Shown here one piece after another: positions 1 to 6,457 of a DNA stretch of 29,094 nucleotides. Every line of letters starts with the position of its first letter. Positions within the stretch are counted from its first letter, which is position 1. The translations under genes were made by a program, and so were the position numbers. A model generated the notes under the pieces. The model saw only the letters and a program-made list of their open reading frames with translations, did no database searches and was not told the origin of the DNA. Source of the DNA: Bacillota bacterium (GTDB taxonomy: Bacteria > Bacillota > Desulfotomaculia > Desulfotomaculales > JAJYZD01); contig JAJYZD010000010.1 of assembly GCA_021800315.1 (NCBI GenBank), positions 1 to 29,094 of the forward strand, in the 5' to 3' direction.

Positions 1-1300
1 AGTGGACCTTCCAATGAGTGGACACCGCCAGGTGCAGGGGATAGAGTTCTCCGTCAATGATCATTACCCGGTACTTACGGACTTGCCCGTCCGGTCCGCG
101 CGTGTCGAGATATTGTATTACGGTCAAATCCCGTCCGGGAAGCCCGGATACCGCGGCCGGGAGATCGTCCGCCCGGTCGACGCGCCGGAAATGGCGGCCG
201 GTGTGAAAACCCGGCGTTCGCACCAGAAGCGGGAATTCCAGGCCGTTGCGCGCCAAGGCGGCCGCGGCGCCGCGGGAGGCGAGCAGTTCGCGCGGTAAAG
301 TGGTGGTCCGCGCGGTTCTGACTCCCGGCAGGAGTGAGAGACGTCGCGCGTTATTGGCGCGGCTGGTGGCGAGTACGGCCGAGGGGCGGTTTATGACCGG
401 CGCGTCTGAGAGGGCGATTACGGATTCCGCGGTCGCGAGCGCCGGAGCGGTCAGATCCGCATCGCTCACGGCGTTGAAGACGAGTTGGTGGCGCGGCAAT
501 GTCGCCTTGGGATCGAAGAACTCCGTGAAGACGACCGAGGTTTGAAAGACGCGGTCATCAAGAAACTGCCGCGTGGGGGTGTTTCCCCCGACCGCCGAAA
601 GCAGCAAAAGGACCGACACGGGCGGGCCTTCCCCCCGATACGGCAAGGTGATCACGGGCCGGGCCCCGAAACCCTTTTGCCGGTGCCATGCCGCGCCCGG
701 TTCGTCACCGTACTCCGCCAGCACATAGGACAATCCCTGATGCGCCTCGGGATGGCCTGGTTCGAGCCGGAGCGCCTTTTCATAATGCGCACGGGCCGCT
801 GCCAACTCACCGTTTTCGCGCAGCAGGTTAGCCAGGTTCACGTGGCCCATGGGGTCATCCGGATGCCGTGCCACGGCTTCCGCGTAAGCGGTGCGCGCCG
901 CTGTCCGGTATCTTGCCGCGTAGAGCAACGTACCCAGATTGTTCAACGCCCCCCGGTGCGACGGTTCGAGGACCAGCAAATCGAGATAGGCTTTCCTGGC
1001 TTCCAGGGTTCGTCCCAGTTCGTGCAGGATCATCGCGCGTTCGAACAGCAGGGGTACGGCACCGGGGTGGACGGCCAGCCGTTCTTCCGTGTCCCGCAAT
1101 GCCTTCTCGCGCACGAGCCGGGGTCGCCATGGGCGACCGCCGTGCCGGTCCGGGCTTTGGGAGGCAAGGTCCTCCACCGGGCGGCCCAAAATATCGGATG
1201 GTTCCAGCAATCCGTCGTTCCCCTTCCGGTCGGGCAATACTTCCCGACGACCGTTCCGCCGTATCGTATTTCCGCAAAAAGTGATAAAAACCTGCAACAT
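1..1300 (-). CDS. TPR-repeat protein with C-terminal ATP-grasp-like region, partial (runs off left edge)
   Basis: The minus-strand frame starting at ATG 1300-1298 stays open to the window edge, giving about 433 codons without a stop. Residues about 81-210 read as three clear TPR units and a fourth weaker one, with the usual spaced Ala/Gly/Leu pattern and E-P-x-H ends. After a linker, residues from about 350 contain PLLVRTPGFHTGRHF and later RKYRVMIIDGELYPLHLAVS, which I recognise as the kind of sequence found in RimK-like ATP-grasp proteins fused to TPRs. The metal-binding C-terminus would lie outside the window. The chosen start has AGGA eight bases upstream. The first 75 or so residues are Arg-rich and unconvincing, so a later GTG near 1114 is possible, although I see no ribosome binding site there. 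The substrate is unknown; ligation of an amino acid or peptide is only a family-level guess. It is divergent from the glycosyltransferase gene at 1523. Confidence 0.72.
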   Translation of the reverse strand, partial: MLQVFITFCGNTIRRNGRREVLPDRKGNDGLLEPSDILGRPVEDLASQSPDRHGGRPWRPRLVREKALRDTEERLAVHPGAVPLLFERAMILHELGRTLEARKAYLDLLVLEPSHRGALNNLGTLLYAARYRTAARTAYAEAVARHPDDPMGHVNLANLLRENGELAAARAHYEKALRLEPGHPEAHQGLSYVLAEYGDEPGAAWHRQKGFGARPVITLPYRGEGPPVSVLLLLSAVGGNTPTRQFLDDRVFQTSVVFTEFFDPKATLPRHQLVFNAVSDADLTAPALATAESVIALSDAPVINRPSAVLATSRANNARRLSLLPGVRTARTTTLPRELLASRGAAAALARNGLEFPLLVRTPGFHTGRHFRRVDRADDLPAAVSGLPGRDLTVIQYLDTRGPDGQVRKYRVMIIDGELYPLHLAVSTHWKVH

Positions 1301-1522
1301 GCCGGGATTCCTGATTCCGACCGGAGACGGAGGCCCGGCGCCCAGGTTTGGGGGCGGTGACCGGACAACGTTCACTACGTCTCATCTCTGTATACCTTGT
1401 ATGAGGGAGCGCCTCCCGGTCGCGGTGAGGCGGGCGCCCAGGGAACCGGCGGCCGGCGCCAAACGGGCGGAGGGCTTGGGCCGCCCGCGCCGGGGCGGAA
1501 ATTGCGGAGGATCATACGATAA
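1301..1522. other. Divergent intergenic region, GC-rich
   Basis: This gap separates the minus-strand TPR/ATP-grasp gene from the plus-strand glycosyltransferase gene, so promoters for both should lie here. I find no convincing -35/-10 pair on either strand. The right part is very GC-rich up to a GGAGG-like ribosome binding site (about 1505-1511) just before the AT-rich glycosyltransferase gene, so the base composition changes abruptly at that gene's start. Confidence 0.4.
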
Positions 1523-2623
1523 ATGACCTGTGAAACTGGAGCCGAAAGGACCTTTTGTTTCATCTTTCCCGGTTTCCAGAATATGCATCTAACTAAAGAC
1601 ATAGGGCTCATACCTTATACGATGCACAAATATTACGACTGTCACAGTACGATAGTTTGTTATAATTACGGTAATTATGCAGATCTTAAATATCTGGAAG
1701 GGGTAAAAATCGACTTTCTTGGCGGGTCAGGCAACTTTGACGTTGATATTAGTAATTACCTGGCGAGCCATTCTGAAATAGATGTGTTGTTCCTTTGTGG
1801 TCTATATGGATTTAATTATAGCATAATAGAGAAATACAGGGAGATTAACCCGAAGGGCAGAATATATCTAAAACTTGATGCGACCCTTCCATGGGCCGAA
1901 AGGTTCCAGTTGGATGACGAGAAACTGAAATTCCTCAAACTCTGCGATGTAATAAGTGTTGAGTGTAAGGAGCTGCGAACATATCTGAATAATAAATGGC
2001 CGGTGAAGGTAGAATACTTACCCAATGGTTATTGGGGTTTTTACGAGGACGACCAATTGTCTTATTCAAAAAAGGAAAACATCATTCTGACTGTAGGACG
2101 CATAGGGACCTGGCAAAAGGGAACTGATACCCTGCTGAAAGCGTTTGGTGAGGCTTTCCAGCTCATACCTGGCTGGAGGCTTATCCTTGTTGGTGGTATC
2201 GAAGGTTCTTTCGTGCCTTCAATACAAAAGATTCTTGCCGAGCGCCCCGGCTTACGTGACAGGGTTGTCTTTACCGGAAGAATCGACGATAAGAATTTAT
2301 TGAAGGCGGAGTACCAGAAAGCAAAGGTCTTCTGCCTGCCGTCGAGGGCTGACAATGTTTGCAACGTACTTCCCGAGGCGGCGATAAGCGGCTGCTATAT
2401 TATCGTATCCAATGTGGATGGAGCGCCGGATATAACGAGTGATGGAACCATGGGCGACATCTTTGCCATCGACAACATACCGCAACTGAGTGAAATAATG
2501 GTGAGGGTGTGTTTAGATGAAGAAGGACTCAGGACAAATTTCCCGAAAATCCGGAAACATGCTTTTGACAACTTCAATTGGGTCAAAATCTGTCATCAAC
2601 TAAACACATGTTTGGGACATTGA
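1523..2623 (+). CDS. Glycosyltransferase family 4-like (GT-B fold), probably horizontally acquired
   Basis: The 366-residue product has the two-domain layout of GT-B glycosyltransferases. The C-terminal half holds the nucleotide-sugar part: ILTVGRIGTWQKGTDTLLKA starts the second Rossmann domain, RVVFTGRI follows, and the donor-binding stretch is FCLPSRADNVCNVLPEAAIS. In this stretch the family E-x7-E motif appears as D277-x7-E285, a conservative change at the first acidic residue. It would transfer a sugar from a nucleotide-sugar donor in the cytoplasm; donor and acceptor cannot be told. The start has GGAGG about 12 bases upstream, slightly far. The gene is strikingly AT-rich with A/T-ending codons, unlike every neighbour, which suggests recent transfer. 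Lying 2.5 kb before the flagellar operon, it could modify flagellin or a surface glycan, but that is inference from position only. Confidence 0.85.
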   Translation: MTCETGAERTFCFIFPGFQNMHLTKDIGLIPYTMHKYYDCHSTIVCYNYGNYADLKYLEGVKIDFLGGSGNFDVDISNYLASHSEIDVLFLCGLYGFNYSIIEKYREINPKGRIYLKLDATLPWAERFQLDDEKLKFLKLCDVISVECKELRTYLNNKWPVKVEYLPNGYWGFYEDDQLSYSKKENIILTVGRIGTWQKGTDTLLKAFGEAFQLIPGWRLILVGGIEGSFVPSIQKILAERPGLRDRVVFTGRIDDKNLLKAEYQKAKVFCLPSRADNVCNVLPEAAISGCYIIVSNVDGAPDITSDGTMGDIFAIDNIPQLSEIMVRVCLDEEGLRTNFPKIRKHAFDNFNWVKICHQLNTCLGH

Positions 2624-2635
2624 CTTCTACAAACC

Positions 2636-3073
2636 TTGCGGTATATTTCCGAAAACCGCCGCGGACCTCATCTATCCCGATTGTTCCCCCAACGAAATCC
2701 ACGGGCAACGGAAGGGCCCCCTTACCTGGCCACGGCACCGGGCATCCAGACGGACCTCTGGCTGCCGGTGCGGCAGCTGTTCCTGGTCTCGCGGGCCTGC
2801 ACCGGGGTCCGGGACATCAGCGCCTGCTTTCTCAGGCCGCGCAACCGCGCGGTCTTACAGTTCCTGCGGTCGATCGACGATAACATCTGTATCGACGGAC
2901 CGGTCAACCTGGGCGTGTCCCAAGCCGAGAGCCAGATGCTGGCCGATCCGCTCCTGTCGCCGGTCGACCGGGAACTGGCCGCCCTGCTCTTCCTTACGGG
3001 TTCGCCCGGGGAGCTGCCCCGGCCGGCCCCGGCCGCGGGGCGGATGCGGGAAACAAAGCGGGCCGCACCGTAA
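2636..3073 (+). CDS. Hypothetical protein, possibly a 5'-truncated remnant
   Basis: I do not recognise this product. The frame is open from a TTG at 2636, but the first 25 or so codons are AT-rich, like the upstream glycosyltransferase gene. From about 2715 onward codon use becomes host-like, with strong G/C at third positions, through LWLPVRQLFLVSRAC and LADPLLSPVDRELAALLFL. No ribosome binding site precedes the TTG or the in-frame GTG near 2768. The likeliest readings are a gene whose 5' end was lost when the AT-rich segment arrived, or a small protein with an unusual start. No membrane segment or known motif is visible. Its stop overlaps the next start as TAATG, which favours the 3' part being truly translated. 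Confidence 0.4.
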   Translation: MRYISENRRGPHLSRLFPQRNPRATEGPPYLATAPGIQTDLWLPVRQLFLVSRACTGVRDISACFLRPRNRAVLQFLRSIDDNICIDGPVNLGVSQAESQMLADPLLSPVDRELAALLFLTGSPGELPRPAPAAGRMRETKRAAP

Positions 3074-3273
3074 TGGATCCGGCCGCTTACTTTTCCGGCG
3101 AAGAGCCGCGGGATAAAGTCCGGACCGTCAAAGCAATCTGCAGCCTGAGGGTGAAATATCGCCGGTTGCCCAACGCCTCTTTGTACGGTAAGCTGCAGGA
3201 ATTCCTGGCGGGATTGGGCGAGGAGCCGACGATGGCAGCGGAAAACTTTAAGCGGATCGAAGCCATGGAATAA
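3073..3273 (+). CDS. Small hypothetical protein, 66 residues
   Basis: This short frame begins with an ATG that overlaps the stop of the preceding frame (TAATG at 3071-3075), a typical translational-coupling arrangement. Codon use is host-like. The product is mainly charged and probably helical (RDKVRTVKAICSLRVKYRR, then LYGKLQEFLAGLGEEP), with no signal peptide or membrane segment. I recognise no family. Size and helical character would fit a small chaperone or regulator, but nothing in the sequence establishes this. It is followed by more than 300 bases without a gene. Confidence 0.42.
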   Translation: MDPAAYFSGEEPRDKVRTVKAICSLRVKYRRLPNASLYGKLQEFLAGLGEEPTMAAENFKRIEAME

Positions 3274-3606
3274 GTTCCTTCGGGTGGAGATCCGCCAACA
3301 CAGCGGACGGCCGAACAAAAGGATTGCAAAGATCAACCATATAGTGTAAACTGACAGCGTAGTCCCGCCCGGGAGCGGGTGCCAGATTACCCGCCAACAG
3401 AAGGAAAATAATCCCAAGGGCTGGTCAGGCTTGCCGTATAATCGCCACTTTATGGACCAATACTGGTAAGTTTTATAGAAAGCGCTCCTTTATGCTGCGG
3501 TTTTTTGAAGTTTCTGCAGCCTGGCCGAACTGCCCGGAGGGGAGGCTCCCCTGAACGGCCAGGCGCATCGATACCCGGGAATAACCATCGCGGGGGAGGC
3601 GTGGCC
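3274..3606. other. Intergenic region with a large palindrome, upstream of a glycosyltransferase-like gene
   Basis: No credible gene is present. A TATAAT hexamer at 3437-3442 has no acceptable -35 at 16-18 bases upstream. The main structure is an imperfect palindrome at 3519-3564 (listed separately). The 3' end carries GGGGGAGG, the ribosome binding site for the gene at 3607. Confidence 0.5.
3519..3564 (+). repeat. Nested inverted repeat in leader of the 3607 gene
   Basis: Outer arms GCCTGGCCG (3519-3527) and CGGCCAGGC (3556-3564) are perfect complements. They enclose a second perfect palindrome, AGGGGAG-g-CTCCCCT. No T-tract follows, so it is not a simple terminator. It could be a transcript-stabilising hairpin, a REP-like element or an attenuator part. 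Confidence 0.6.
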
Positions 3607-4470
3607 ATGTCCGACTCCTTTCAGGTCGTCCTGATCAGTCCGCCGGGCTATGTCCACTCGGCCGCCCTGGCGGAAATCATCGAAACCCTGGTTTACGGTT
3701 TAAGGGGCCTGGGTCTCCGGGTCACCCGGGAGAAGAACCGGATCGTGCCCGGTCCCCGGGCCGTCGTTCTGGGAGCCCACCTCCTGCCGCCCGCCCGGAT
3801 GGAACTTGTGCCCGCCGAAACCATAGTCTACAACCTGGAGCAGGTCGATCCGGAATCCCCCGTTTGGACCCCGGCCTATTACAACCTCGTCAACCGGCTG
3901 GAGGTCTGGGACTACAGCCGGCGTAACATCGAACGCCTGGCCGCCATGGAGGTGGCCGGACTGATTCGGCACGTCCCCATCGGCTACGTGCCGGAACTGA
4001 CCCGCATCGCCCCCGGACCGGAGGATATCGACGTCCTTTTCTACGGATCCCTGAACGAGAGGCGCGTGAGGGTGATCAGGGAGTTGGAAAGTCTCGGCCT
4101 GAACGTTCAGGCCGTGTTCGGGGTTTATGGCGAAAAACGCGACGCCTTGATCGCCCGGTCCAAGGTGGTACTCAATCTCCACTACTACGACAGCAGCGTT
4201 TTTGAAGTCGTCCGGATCAGCTACCTGCTGGCCAACTCCAAGGCCGTAGTCAGCGAGTACCATCCCGGGACGGAGATCGATGAGGATCTTTTGGACGCGG
4301 TGAGGTTGGCGCCCTATGGGGAACTGGCCCGGGCCGTCCTGGACCTGGTGGGCGACGAAAGGGAGCGCCGGGAATTGGCCGCGCGCGGTTTCGAGCGCAT
4401 GCGGGCCAGGGACGAAGTCTGGATCTTAAAAAGCGTCTTGGCTCAGAGGACGGTACAGGGTGGAACGTGA
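3607..4470 (+). CDS. Glycosyltransferase-like protein (CgeB/glycosyl transferase family 1-like)
   Basis: I chose ATG 3607 because GGGGGAGG lies about seven bases upstream; the frame is open further upstream but that part is leader-like. The 287-residue product starts with a Rossmann-like strand (FQVVLISPPGYVHSAAL). It carries IVYNLEQVDPESPVW and DVLFYGSLNERRVRVI, then VVLNLHYYDSSVFEVVRISY and a C-terminal AVVSEY, matching in outline the GT-B C-terminal domain of proteins annotated as glycosyltransferase family 1 or CgeB-like. It lacks the classic E-x7-E, so donor use is uncertain. Codon use is host-like, unlike the glycosyltransferase at 1523. It has its own leader and ends about 640 bases before flgB, with the riboswitch-controlled promoter between. 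Flagellin or surface glycan modification is a reasonable guess, not shown by sequence. Confidence 0.7.
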   Translation: MSDSFQVVLISPPGYVHSAALAEIIETLVYGLRGLGLRVTREKNRIVPGPRAVVLGAHLLPPARMELVPAETIVYNLEQVDPESPVWTPAYYNLVNRLEVWDYSRRNIERLAAMEVAGLIRHVPIGYVPELTRIAPGPEDIDVLFYGSLNERRVRVIRELESLGLNVQAVFGVYGEKRDALIARSKVVLNLHYYDSSVFEVVRISYLLANSKAVVSEYHPGTEIDEDLLDAVRLAPYGELARAVLDLVGDERERRELAARGFERMRARDEVWILKSVLAQRTVQGGT

Positions 4471-4842
4471 CTTGCGCTTCATTACTCAAGGATCGGGTTA
4501 ATTGATTCGCGGGTGGGCGGGATGGTCGCCGTCCGGAAAAGGCCCTAAAGCTCTATTTCCCGACGCCAGGTCCGCGACCCACCGGCGTTGGCTATCCCGA
4601 ACAGGGTAGTGGCAAAGGGAGGGATATTCAGCTATCCCTACCCACCCTCCGGCTCAATGCGACCATTGGTACACGGACGCACTAGCCAGTCAAATCCTTA
4701 AAAATAATTTATAAATAAAATTTTACTCAACTAGTAGATGTGCTAAGGCCTCTGGACGGTTTTCCCAACTAAATGTAGTATGTCCAACAATAGCATACCG
4801 ATCAGGTATACTATTTTGTCATAAAAATATTCGACAAATTAC
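4471..4842. other. Intergenic region between the glycosyltransferase-like gene and the flagellar promoter
   Basis: No coding frame is credible here. The first part is GC-rich and highly foldable (listed as a separate element at 4511-4647). The rest, from about 4695 to 4842, is AT-rich, as expected upstream of a strong promoter. A TATACT at 4807-4812 has no good -35 partner. Confidence 0.6.
4511..4647 (+). ncRNA. Candidate structured RNA element of unknown family
   Basis: The segment can be closed by GGGTGGG (4511-4517) pairing with CCCACCC (4641-4647). Inside are a 7-bp stem CGACGCC (4561-4567)/GGCGTTG (4584-4590), a hairpin CTATCCC (4592-4598)/GGGTAG (4604-4609), and a strong hairpin GGGAGGGATA (4617-4626)/TATCCCTACCC (4633-4643). 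The last competes with the closing helix for three bases. The loop of the first stem contains GCGACC (4574-4579), complementary to GGTCGC (4524-4529), so a pseudoknot is possible. Strand is assumed to be plus. I recognise no known riboswitch or RNA family. It lies 200 bases upstream of the mapped-by-eye flagellar promoter, so it may belong to a separate transcript. Confidence 0.45.
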
Positions 4843-4871
4843 TTGACGAGGGAAGATGCATCCTGTATCAT
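4843..4871 (+). promoter_or_regulatory. Sigma-A type promoter of the flagellar operon
   Basis: TTGACG (4843-4848) and TATCAT (4866-4871) are separated by exactly 17 bases, each one base from the vegetative consensus. Transcription should start near 4877-4880, about 40 bases before the riboswitch aptamer. The AT-rich upstream DNA could act as an UP element. Primary control of the operon thus appears to be vegetative transcription plus the riboswitch downstream. Confidence 0.75.
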
Positions 4872-4882
4872 CATCCTACAGG
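4862..4882. promoter_or_regulatory. Inverted repeat over the -10 and start site (possible operator)
   Basis: CCTGTA (4862-4867) and TACAGG (4877-4882) are perfect inverted repeats with a nine-base spacer and straddle the -10 box and predicted start. The position is ideal for a repressor dimer. No specific regulator can be named from the sequence. Confidence 0.35.
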
Positions 4883-4917
4883 CTGAAAAAGTATATAAAG
4901 TTTTTCACAAATAAAAT

Positions 4918-5007
4918 ATCCGAAAGGGCAAACTTCCTCGAAAGAGAAGGGCGCAAAGCTAACGGGCCTAAAGCGTACGGACGCAATGGCAGCCGGGCTG
5001 CCGGGAT
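4918..5007 (+). promoter_or_regulatory. Cyclic di-GMP-I (GEMM) riboswitch aptamer
   Basis: The conserved GEMM blocks occur in order: AGGGCAAAC (4925-4933), a GAAA tetraloop capping the next helix (4940-4943), GGGCGCAAAGC (4949-4959), GGGCCTAAAG (4964-4973), and TGGCAGCCGGGCTGCC (4987-5002). AUCC (4918-4921) and GGAU (5004-5007) close the outer helix. CCUAA with AAUGG forms the expected receptor for the GNRA tetraloop. The guanine equivalent to G20 of the Vibrio Vc2 aptamer is present (4926), which fits c-di-GMP rather than the cAMP-GMP-sensing variants. It lies in the leader of flgB, a known site for this class in clostridia such as Clostridioides difficile. GGGCUG (4995-5000) can alternatively pair with CAGCCC (5019-5024) of the following terminator. 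Confidence 0.92.
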
Positions 5008-5016
5008 CTTTTATTG

Positions 5017-5051
5017 TCCAGCCCTTTCGAGACAAGCGGCTGGATTTTTTT
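5017..5051 (+). terminator. Riboswitch-controlled intrinsic terminator
   Basis: TCCAGCC (5017-5023) and GGCTGGA (5038-5044) form a perfect 7-bp stem with a 14-base loop, directly followed by seven T (5045-5051). It lies just after the aptamer and about 58 bases before the flgB start, so it would act as premature termination. Its 5' arm overlaps the sequence that can pair with aptamer bases 4995-5000. Ligand-bound aptamer should therefore release the terminator, and ligand-free aptamer should permit read-through. Confidence 0.88.
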
Positions 5052-5108
5052 GTCGCCGGACCCAACCGGAAGGTTTCCCAAAAGAAGAAGAGGGGGGGAA
5101 GGATCGCT

Positions 5109-5516
5109 GTGAGCTTGTTTCAATCGAACGTGGTGACGGCCCTGCAGGACGCCTTGAACGCTTCCAGCCTTCGCCAGCAGGTGCTGGCCAACAACATCGC
5201 CAACGCTGCCACGCCCGGTTTCAAACGCTCCGACGTGCACTTCGCCGGTCTATTGGCCCAGGCCCTGGGCAGTTCCAACCGGCTTCCCATGGCTGCGGAC
5301 AATCCCCGCGACCTCGGCGGCGTGCCTTCACTCGCGGACCTGGTACCCCGGGTGGTGACCGATAACAGCACCAGCGCACAGTTGGACGGCAACAACGTGA
5401 ACATGGACGCCGAGCAGGCCGACATGGCGGCTAACGCTATCTATTACGAGACCGCGGCCCAGGAAATCGGCGACCGTCTCTCACTGGATGATTACGTAAT
5501 CAACACGAACGCGTAA
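5109..5516 (+). CDS. flgB: Flagellar proximal rod protein FlgB
   Basis: The 135-residue product begins at GTG 5109 with GGGGGGGAAGGA upstream. The frame is open further upstream, but that would overlap the terminator. It has the N-terminal rod/hook signature LANNIANAATPGFKRSDVHF, in which the ANNIAN-TPG pattern is shared by FlgB, FlgC, FlgE, FlgF and FlgG. The C-terminal amphipathic helix (ADMAANAIYYETAAQEIGDR) pairs with it in a coiled coil. Size matches FlgB (about 130-140 residues). It forms the base of the rod in the periplasmic or cell-wall space after export through the flagellar type III system. It is the first gene after the riboswitch and lies 12 bases before flgC. Confidence 0.95.
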   Translation: MSLFQSNVVTALQDALNASSLRQQVLANNIANAATPGFKRSDVHFAGLLAQALGSSNRLPMAADNPRDLGGVPSLADLVPRVVTDNSTSAQLDGNNVNMDAEQADMAANAIYYETAAQEIGDRLSLDDYVINTNA

Positions 5517-5528
5517 GGGGGTCTGGCC

Positions 5529-5978
5529 ATGAGTCTTTTCACCTCTTTTTCCATCAGCGCCTCCGCCCTCACGGCGGAGAGGCTGCAACTGGACCTCATC
5601 TCCAACAACCTGGCCAACATCAATACCGCCGGGACCCCCGGCGGCGGGCCGGGCGCGGCCCGGCCTTACCGGCGGGAGATGCCGCTGTTCGCCCAGCGAC
5701 TGCTTCGGGAGACCGGGCCGGACGGACTCCCGGTCGAGGTACCGGGCGGGGTGGAGGTAACCGGAGTGGTGAAGGATAATTCGCCGCCCCGGCTCAAATA
5801 CGACCCGGGTAACCCCCTGGCGGCCAAAAAGGGGGCGGACAAGGGCTATGTGGCCTACCCCAATATCAACGTGGTCAACGAGATGGTGGACATGATAACC
5901 GCGGTCAGGACCTACCAGGCCAACGTGACGGCTTTCAACGCCGCCAAGGCCATGGCCCAGAAGGCGCTGACGATCTGA
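5529..5978 (+). CDS. flgC: Flagellar proximal rod protein FlgC
   Basis: The 149-residue product opens with MSLFTSFSISASALTAERLQ, then ISNNLANINTAGTPGG, the conserved N-terminal rod signature. It ends with VNEMVDMITAVRTYQANVTAF, the FlgC-type C-terminal helix. Length fits the family. GGGGG lies about ten bases before the ATG, and the gene follows flgB closely, as in most bacteria. The product is a rod subunit exported by the flagellar type III apparatus. Confidence 0.96.
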   Translation: MSLFTSFSISASALTAERLQLDLISNNLANINTAGTPGGGPGAARPYRREMPLFAQRLLRETGPDGLPVEVPGGVEVTGVVKDNSPPRLKYDPGNPLAAKKGADKGYVAYPNINVVNEMVDMITAVRTYQANVTAFNAAKAMAQKALTI

Positions 5979-6015
5979 CGATCGGGCAGCCCTAAGTCAA
6001 AAAGGAGTGATTAAG

Positions 6016-6309
6016 GTGTCGGTTGGACCAGTCAATCTTCTGACGGCGGTCGTCCAGACCGGTCAGGCGAAAGGTTCCTCTTCCGGCGGCCTGGGTTTCG
6101 GCCAGGCCTTGAACGACGCCGTCGCCAACCTCGACCACAGCCAGAAAAAGGCGAACGATGCCATTTTGAACTTCCTGACCGGCCGGGGCCAGGACCCGAG
6201 CCAGGTTACCGTGGCCGTGGAAGAAGCCAAGGTGAGGATGGACCTGGCGGTCGAGGTTCGCAACAAGGTGGTTAACGCCTATAAAGAGATCTGGCAGATG
6301 ACGGTCTAG
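6016..6309 (+). CDS. fliE: MS-ring/rod adapter FliE
   Basis: I prefer GTG 6016 because AAGGAG lies eight bases upstream; a GTG at 6007 sits on top of that site. The 97-residue product has the FliE pattern: a flexible N-terminus, GLGFGQALNDAVANLDHSQ, then VTVAVEEAKVRMDLAVEVRN and a KVVNAYKEIWQM end. FliE joins the MS-ring to the rod. It follows flgC by about 37 bases, the standard flgB-flgC-fliE order. Confidence 0.94.
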   Translation: MSVGPVNLLTAVVQTGQAKGSSSGGLGFGQALNDAVANLDHSQKKANDAILNFLTGRGQDPSQVTVAVEEAKVRMDLAVEVRNKVVNAYKEIWQMTV

Positions 6310-6457
6310 CGTCCCGGTGCCCGCCCCGGGGTGGTTAAAATTGCTTCCATTGCCCGCAACCGTGGTCCGGGTACCCTCCCGAAGGGGGGGCGGGTAGGGC
6401 AAGAGATGCTTGGCTTTCCCGGCGGGATGCCGTAAACACCGGGTCTGGAGGTAGAAA
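6310..6457. other. fliE-fliF spacer with GC hairpins
   Basis: This 148-base gap is long for the operon. It contains GC-rich complementary stretches such as CCCGCCCCGGGG and CCCTCCCGAAGGGGGGGCGGG, and ends in GGAGGTAG, the fliF ribosome binding site. No T-tract follows the hairpins, so read-through is expected. Confidence 0.45.

Noticed and set aside
855..1385. 176-codon minus-strand open frame
   Set aside because: It overlaps the TPR/ATP-grasp gene in another frame. The frame from 1300 shows clear TPR repeats and this one shows none.
3437..3442. TATAAT as a promoter for the 3607 gene
   Set aside because: No -35-like hexamer lies 16-18 bases upstream.
4986..5108. Longer flgB start upstream of 5109
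   Set aside because: It would place the start inside the riboswitch and run through the terminator. The protein family begins at the GTG at 5109.
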